DNA from: JBLHKS01 sp047620505
GTDB taxonomy: Bacteria > Verrucomicrobiota > Verrucomicrobiia > Verrucomicrobiales > DEV007
Reading direction: 5' to 3'
DNA length: 10,086 nt
NCBI GenBank assembly: GCA_047620505.1
Contig: JBLHKS010000241.1
Location: 1-10,086, forward strand
Every line of letters starts with the position of its first letter. Positions within the stretch are counted from its first letter, which is position 1. The position numbers and the translations under genes were made by a program. Shown in pieces: positions 5,930 through 10,086 of this stretch. The notes beneath the pieces were generated by a model that was given only the letters and a program-made list of their open reading frames with translations, was not told where the DNA came from and did no database searches.

Positions 5930-7590
5930 AATCCCGTCACTCGCTCGGTCGACGACGATGGCGATTGCGAGGGCATCCGCCCCATCGAAAGGACTCGATC
6001 GATCACTTCTTTGAGTTGTTTGATCTCAAAGGGCTTCGAAATGAATTCGTCCATTCCAGCTTCCAAACAGCGCTTGCGGTCGTCAGAATAGGCATGGCCA
6101 GTGGTCGCGATGATCTTCGCATGAGCCGTTGGGCAGGGCAGCTGCCGAATTCGGCGAGTCGCCTCAAGTCCGTCGATGTCCGGCATCGTGACGTCCATGC
6201 AGATCACGTCGTAAGTCCGAGTTTTGGCGGCCTCGATTGCCTCCAATCCGTTGTCGGCGGTGTCGACCTCGTAGCCAAGTCGCTCAAGGGTCAACCTGGC
6301 GACCATCTGATTGATCTCGTTGTCTTCAACGAGGAGGAAAACTTTTCGGGGAGCCGCGACATGGCCTGTGGTGTGTTGCGGAGCCGGGTTCGCAGGCTGG
6401 AACGCGGTTCCCTGGCTCGCGTCGCGGGCTGAAACCAGGATTTCGTCGGAAATGTCCCGAAGTCGACTCGGAAACTGAGCAGCTGCTGCCGAAACCGGGC
6501 GCTGCGGAGCCGCAGGCGGCGAGAGAGGCCGGATCTGTGGAGGCTCATCGACTGCGTGTAGCGGTTGAACTTCGTCGAGCCGCAGGCGGAATCGGAAAAT
6601 GGATCCCAAGCCAGGCTCGCTTTCGACTTCGATCGCGCCACCCATCAGTTCGACGAGATTCTTTGCGATCGCGAGCCCAAGCCCAGTGCCGCCGTAGCGC
6701 CGCGCAGTGGAGGGTTCACCCTGCTCGTAGGGCTTGAACAGACGCGAAAGCTGCTCCGCTGACATCCCGATTCCGGTGTCGGTAACTTCAAACCAGAGAT
6801 CCCATTTTCCCTCGCCAGCCGGGGCTGAGCAGACGGAAATATCGACCGTGCCCTGGGCGGTGAATTTGATGGCGTTGTTGACGAGATTCCAGAGCACCTG
6901 GCGGACGCGGAGATCGTCGCCCATGACCTGCTGCGGCGTTACGTCGGTGACCGTGTGGCCGATCTGAAGGCCTTTTGCGTGAGCATTCGGGCCGAAAACC
7001 TGAATCACTTCTTCAAGAACGTCTTCCGGTGAAAACGGCCGCACTTCCAACTCAACGCCATGCGAGCAGATCTTCGAATAGTCGAGAACGTCGTTCAGAA
7101 TTCGAAGCAGAGAGCGGGTCGAGCGCTGAATCGTCTGAAGATAACCGCTCTGTTCGGCATTGAGATCGGTTTCGAGAACCAGATCGAGCATTCCAACGAT
7201 TCCGTTCATCGGCGTCCGGATTTCGTGGCTGATCGAGGCCAGAAACGAGTCTTTGGAATTCGAATCGGCTTGGGCGTTGGTGCTGGATTTTTCGAGCTGC
7301 GTTGCCTTGTTGTCGAGCGACGAAACGATGCAACGGAGCGTCGCGATCAGCGGATTTTCGCTGGGCCGCAAAATAGGGACGGATTTGGTGTGCTCTGGAT
7401 ATTTTCTATAAAATTCAGCAACGATTCCGTCGAGCTGCTTCATCGTCCATTCCTGCTCTGCGACCTTTTGTCGAAGCTCGTGAAGTTCGCTCTCGACCGA
7501 TTCGGAGGCACCCATAGCCGGGAGCGGATACCTCTCTGTATCGGACGATGATTCTTCGTAGTGCGGCGGCGTAGTCCCAAGCTGATTCAT
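5914..7590 (-). CDS. Soluble hybrid sensor histidine kinase with receiver domain
   Basis: 558 aa from ATG 7590; a GTG at 7593 would add one residue. No membrane segment or signal peptide is visible, so it is cytoplasmic. Residues about 30-110 look like a coiled coil or unclassified input region. HisKA carries the phospho-acceptor His122 (SHEIRTPMNG). The HATPase_c domain has the N-box (LWNLVNNAIKFT, Asn239), DTGIG (from 271) and GGTGLGLAIA (from 300). A Pro/Ala-rich linker (about 345-415) joins a complete receiver with VEDN (acidic pair 422-423), phospho-acceptor Asp466 (CMDVTMPDIDG), Thr497 and Lys519. There is no Hpt or output domain, so phosphate must go to a separate partner not in the window. 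The signal is unknown; a partner membrane protein or cytosolic ligand could act on the N-terminus. Its 3' end overlaps the opposing amidohydrolase gene. Confidence 0.92.
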   Translation of the reverse strand: MNQLGTTPPHYEESSSDTERYPLPAMGASESVESELHELRQKVAEQEWTMKQLDGIVAEFYRKYPEHTKSVPILRPSENPLIATLRCIVSSLDNKATQLEKSSTNAQADSNSKDSFLASISHEIRTPMNGIVGMLDLVLETDLNAEQSGYLQTIQRSTRSLLRILNDVLDYSKICSHGVELEVRPFSPEDVLEEVIQVFGPNAHAKGLQIGHTVTDVTPQQVMGDDLRVRQVLWNLVNNAIKFTAQGTVDISVCSAPAGEGKWDLWFEVTDTGIGMSAEQLSRLFKPYEQGEPSTARRYGGTGLGLAIAKNLVELMGGAIEVESEPGLGSIFRFRLRLDEVQPLHAVDEPPQIRPLSPPAAPQRPVSAAAAQFPSRLRDISDEILVSARDASQGTAFQPANPAPQHTTGHVAAPRKVFLLVEDNEINQMVARLTLERLGYEVDTADNGLEAIEAAKTRTYDVICMDVTMPDIDGLEATRRIRQLPCPTAHAKIIATTGHAYSDDRKRCLEAGMDEFISKPFEIKQLKEVIDRVLSMGRMPSQSPSSSTERVTGFQRTA

Positions 7591-7603
7591 CACAAGTGTA
7601 ATT

Positions 7604-7804
7604 CTAAGATGTCTGAATTTTAAAAATTACGGTTTTTATAATGATTCCGCAAGCATAATTTGAGAAATCGCTCAGCGCGGACTTCTCGCAAGCTCGACTT
7701 TCTCCGCTAAGCTCGCCCTGTTCAGAGCCCCTTCCTTCCCAGGAAACAGCCAGATCTCCACTGGTTGATGGGAAGAAATCTGGGTTGGAATCGGATTGGC
7801 TCAT
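7604..7804 (-). CDS. Possible 66-residue small protein upstream of the kinase
   Basis: An open frame from ATG 7804 to TAG 7604 encodes 66 residues beginning MSQSDSNPDFFPSTSGD and ending in a hydrophobic/basic IIIKTVIFK stretch. It stops 13 bp before the kinase ATG on the same strand, and a perfect TATAAT (7819 to 7814, minus) sits just upstream of its ATG. Against it: no recognised family, no clear ribosome binding site, and an AT-rich region where short frames arise by chance. A GTG at 7870 would extend it to 88 residues. I regard it as unproven. Confidence 0.2.
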   Translation of the reverse strand: MSQSDSNPDFFPSTSGDLAVSWEGRGSEQGELSGESRACEKSALSDFSNYACGIIIKTVIFKIQTS

Positions 7805-7824
7805 CGCTTCAAAATTATAAAAAC
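7632..7824. repeat. Perfect 11-bp inverted repeat (GTTTTTATAAT / ATTATAAAAAC)
   Basis: GTTTTTATAAT at 7632-7642 is exactly repeated in inverse orientation as ATTATAAAAAC at 7814-7824, enclosing 171 bp. Similarity does not extend beyond the arms in either direction, and no target duplication is visible, so a MITE is not supported. Each arm contains TATAAT in the inward direction and TATAAA in the outward direction, so the pair could be mirrored promoter or regulator sites for the divergent kinase and NRPS-like genes. AT-rich composition raises the chance of coincidence. Confidence 0.4.
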
Positions 7825-7923
7825 AATAGATCGTTCGAGGAAAGACATTGAATTCGCCTGAAAAATTCACACGTTGACCAACTGATTCTCGTCACCCCGA
7901 GCAACCGCCTTCCCACCCGATCC

Positions 7924-10086
7924 TTGGCTAACGATTTCCTCCCATCTTCGACCGGGGCCGCCAGCGCCGTTTCGCCGCCTGACCGTGGACTTACGGCCGG
8001 CGTCAGCGCTGATGAATATTGGCTGGACCGGCTCGCTGGCACTCTCGAGCGGCCTGTCCTGCCCTACGATCTACCCGCCCGCGCAACGCCGGCTTTTCAC
8101 TACGCTCGGGTGAGCCGCGAAATCGAAGTCCGCCTCGACACTGCGCTGCTCCAGCTCGTTCGCCGCGAACGCGCAAAGTCGATCGAAGACGTCTGGTGCG
8201 CCGCTTTGGCCTGCGTGATGCATCGCTACGACCCCAGCAGCTGCTCGCCGATCCGCATCGGGCGCTCGGCTCCAACACCGACCAATCGGCCCCATTGCGA
8301 TGACGCGATCGCTGACCTGATTCTCGCTTTCATCACGTCGACTCGCGTCGCGGAGGTCCAGTTCAACGAAAACACGACTTTTACCGAAGTCCTGAAGGCG
8401 ATGATTCCAGCCGATACCGAGCTGGGATTCCCCGCCGAGGGGATGCAGACGTTGGCGAAGCGAAATCTCCTGAGTCTTCGCCCCGCGCTGCCGGTCGTCT
8501 TCGGTTCTTACCGATCTTCGCGCGTCACTGCGGCCGGTTGCGATCTCGCATTCTCGCTTGAGCCGGGCAAAGGCCTGACGCTCCAGTACAACACGTTTCG
8601 CTTCACTCGAGGCGGCGCGAATCGCGTTCTCGGCCACGTTTTCGGGCTGCTCGCGGACGCGATTCAGAACCCGTCGGAGTCGCTCGGAAATCTGCAGCTG
8701 CTGACTGAAAACGAACGTGAGTCGATGACCGGCTGGAACATCAGCGGGAGCGACTACCCGGGCGATCGCTGTCTCCACGAACTTTACGAAGACGAGGTCG
8801 AGCAGCGCGGCGAAACGACGGCTCTCGTCGCTGGCGGAACGGACATTTCGTTCGAAAATCTCAACCGCCATGCCGAGCAGATTGCCTGGTATCTCGCTCA
8901 CAACGGAGCCGGTCGAGGCACGCTCGTCGCGATTTACGGCGAGCCCGGATTCGATTTTATCGGCGGAATGCTCGGGGTCTGGAAAACGGGCGGAATCTGC
9001 ATTCCGATCGACTCCCGAATGCCCGAAGAGCAGGTCGGAGCGATCCTCACCGCCGCGCGTCCCGCGCTGATCGTCTGCCGCCAGACCGAGCCGCATCTTC
9101 GGCACGAATTTCTTCGCACAATCGAGCTGAAATCGCTTCCACCCGCCGGATTCGCATCGCCAGTTGATTCAGGCGCGCGCCCGCCCGTCACGCCGGATGA
9201 AATCGCGACGATCGTTTTTCCCGCCGGCAGGAACGGCCCGCTTCGAGGCGTGATGAGCTCCCACCGCGCTTTGATCAATCGGCTCGCCTGGGTCTGGCGC
9301 GTTCATCCGTTTGATCGAGGCGAAATCGCAGGCTCGCGAGCGATCGCGAACACGTCCGTTTTTCCCTTCGAAGTTTTCTCTCCGCTGCTGGCCGGCACGC
9401 CCGTCGTTTTCTTCGATTCGGCCATTACGAAGGAGCCGCGCCAGTTTCTCGAAGCTCTCGCGACGAGTCGAATCACCCGAGTTGTCTCGCAGCCGGTCGT
9501 GCTCGAAGACGTCGTTCGAGAGCGCGAAACCGCAGGCGACGAGCTGCCCGATCTCCGGCTTTGGTTGACCATAGGCGGGCCGCTGCGTGTCCACACCGCG
9601 CGCCGATTTCAGGCGCTGTTCGGCGGCGCGACCCTGCTCAACGCGTTCGGATCGTCAGAGACCACGGGGCTCGCCACGAGTTTTGAAACTCGCCAGATGC
9701 CGACGGATTCGCTCGTCGTCCCGGCTGGTCTGCCGTTGGCGAACACGAAAATTCGAGTGGTCGACGAAAATCGTCAGGACACGCCGATTGGGATTCCTGG
9801 CGAAGTCTGGATCGGCGGCGACTCGCTCGCTCGCGGCTACCTGAACGATCCCGACGGAACGGCCGAATCTTTCCCGAGCGAAGCGGCCGAAGGTGGCGGC
9901 GAACTGCGCTGGTTCCGGACAGGCGAAATCGGCAAATTTCTACCCAGCGGCGAAATAGAAATGGTCGGCCGAATCGACGAAGCGATCGAAATCGACGGCG
10001 TTCGCGGGCATCGCGGCGAGATCGAGCGCATGCTGCGAGCCCACTCGGAAGTTGACCGAGCTGCTGTCCGCGTTTCCCGAGCGCCA
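7924..10086 (+). CDS. NRPS-like protein: C-terminal half of a condensation domain plus degenerate adenylation domain, partial
   Basis: The frame is open from 7852 to the window end; TTG 7924 is the first standard start codon and is a guess, giving at least 721 residues. ATT 7852, 7 bp after GAGGAAAG, is an unusual alternative. Residues about 30-270 match the second half of a condensation domain (DEYWLDRLAG at the start, LLTENERESMTGWNISGSDYP linker at the end); the catalytic HHxxxDG half is absent. From about 284 an AMP-binding domain follows. Its A3 loop reads FPAGRNGPLRGV (432-443) against the usual YTSGSTGxPKGV, losing Ser/Thr and replacing Lys by Arg. A5 is NAFGSSETTG (573-582), A7 is RTGE instead of RTGD (665-668), and A8 is GRIDEAIEIDGVRG with Gln, Lys and Arg replaced. 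Substrate activation is therefore doubtful, although the frame has no stop. Downstream carrier domains would be outside the window. Confidence 0.75.
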   Translation, partial: MANDFLPSSTGAASAVSPPDRGLTAGVSADEYWLDRLAGTLERPVLPYDLPARATPAFHYARVSREIEVRLDTALLQLVRRERAKSIEDVWCAALACVMHRYDPSSCSPIRIGRSAPTPTNRPHCDDAIADLILAFITSTRVAEVQFNENTTFTEVLKAMIPADTELGFPAEGMQTLAKRNLLSLRPALPVVFGSYRSSRVTAAGCDLAFSLEPGKGLTLQYNTFRFTRGGANRVLGHVFGLLADAIQNPSESLGNLQLLTENERESMTGWNISGSDYPGDRCLHELYEDEVEQRGETTALVAGGTDISFENLNRHAEQIAWYLAHNGAGRGTLVAIYGEPGFDFIGGMLGVWKTGGICIPIDSRMPEEQVGAILTAARPALIVCRQTEPHLRHEFLRTIELKSLPPAGFASPVDSGARPPVTPDEIATIVFPAGRNGPLRGVMSSHRALINRLAWVWRVHPFDRGEIAGSRAIANTSVFPFEVFSPLLAGTPVVFFDSAITKEPRQFLEALATSRITRVVSQPVVLEDVVRERETAGDELPDLRLWLTIGGPLRVHTARRFQALFGGATLLNAFGSSETTGLATSFETRQMPTDSLVVPAGLPLANTKIRVVDENRQDTPIGIPGEVWIGGDSLARGYLNDPDGTAESFPSEAAEGGGELRWFRTGEIGKFLPSGEIEMVGRIDEAIEIDGVRGHRGEIERMLRAHSEVDRAAVRVSRAP

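Larger units (their letters stand above)
7591..7923. other. AT-rich divergent intergenic region
   Basis: About 330 bp between the kinase and the NRPS-like gene without a confident gene. The left part (7600-7660) and the stretch around 7805-7870 are clearly richer in A and T than the surrounding genes. It contains a near-palindromic AATTTTAAAAATT at 7616-7628 and an 11-bp inverted repeat (separate entry) whose arms hold TATAAT/TATAAA strings that could be -10 boxes facing either gene; no matching -35 boxes at good spacing were found. GAGGAAAG at 7837-7844 looks like a Shine-Dalgarno sequence but is followed in the NRPS frame only by a stop and then ATT. It probably holds the promoters of both flanking genes. 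Confidence 0.5.
925..8245. repeat. Dispersed 10-bp palindrome AGCAGCTGCT, eight copies
   Basis: Exact copies lie at 925-934, 2017-2026, 2984-2993, 4145-4154, 4766-4775, 5241-5250, 6478-6487 and 8236-8245; a ninth site (8695-8704) matches 9 of 10. All are inside genes. The palindrome is read as QQLL, EQLL, AAA or SSC depending on the gene, so all three codon phases are used, in plus- and minus-strand genes alike. This argues for a bias on the DNA rather than on one protein motif. It resembles highly iterated palindromes such as cyanobacterial HIP1 in behaviour, not in sequence. Its role is unknown. Confidence 0.6.

Noticed and set aside
5668..6432. 254-codon plus-strand frame spanning the end of the second amidohydrolase and the kinase receiver
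   Set aside because: Out of frame with the amidohydrolase and antisense to the receiver domain; no protein features.
7632..7824. MITE bounded by the 11-bp inverted repeat
   Set aside because: Arms do not extend, no target duplication flanks them, and no second copy is in the window.
8071..9105. 344-codon open frame on the minus strand inside the NRPS-like gene
   Set aside because: Composition is Arg/Asp-rich with no recognisable motif, while the plus strand shows clear condensation and adenylation landmarks.

Overview
The window looks like a chromosomal stretch of a GC-rich bacterium of the Planctomycetes-Verrucomicrobia-Chlamydiae group, most likely Verrucomicrobiota. This is an inference from gene content: a secreted GH71/99-like protein next to a PQQ sugar dehydrogenase fused to PKD, cytochrome c and carbohydrate-binding domains, a pair of unusual amidohydrolases, weak or absent Shine-Dalgarno sequences, and a GGGCT-GGA-AGCCC intergenic hairpin of a kind I associate with that phylum. 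No rRNA, tRNA or CRISPR array was seen.

Layout. 1-125 is the right end of an IS3-family insertion sequence (last 29 codons of its transposase plus a probable terminal repeat). It has cut off the 3' end of a small lipoprotein gene (82-312, minus), which now ends in codons borrowed from the IS. 393-1589 (minus) encodes a secreted GH99/GH71-like glycoside hydrolase. Only 36 bp away and divergent, 1626-4241 (plus) encodes a large secreted PQQ-dependent dehydrogenase with an attached haem domain. After a short intergenic hairpin, 4330-5160 and 5150-5929 (plus) form an overlapping pair of amidohydrolase-superfamily proteins that have lost several canonical metal ligands. A soluble hybrid histidine kinase (5914-7590, minus) converges on the pair with a 16-bp overlap. 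An AT-rich, non-coding or weakly coding region (7591-7923) with an 11-bp inverted repeat separates the kinase from a divergent NRPS-like gene (half condensation domain plus degenerate adenylation domain) that runs off the right edge.

How the genes could work together. The hydrolase and the dehydrogenase are both predicted to be exported and fit a periplasmic path in which a glycan is cleaved and a released sugar is oxidised, with electrons passed to the attached cytochrome c. The amidohydrolase pair is probably one transcriptional unit whose products act together; the substrate cannot be read from the sequence. The kinase and NRPS-like gene share the AT-rich divergent region, so the kinase might control that locus, but nothing proves it.

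The most unusual signal not tied to any one gene is a 10-bp palindrome, AGCAGCTGCT, that occurs eight times across the window, inside six different genes, on both gene orientations and in all three codon phases. The NRPS-like gene and the amidohydrolase pair, both with eroded catalytic motifs but open frames, are the best candidates for functions that differ from their families.
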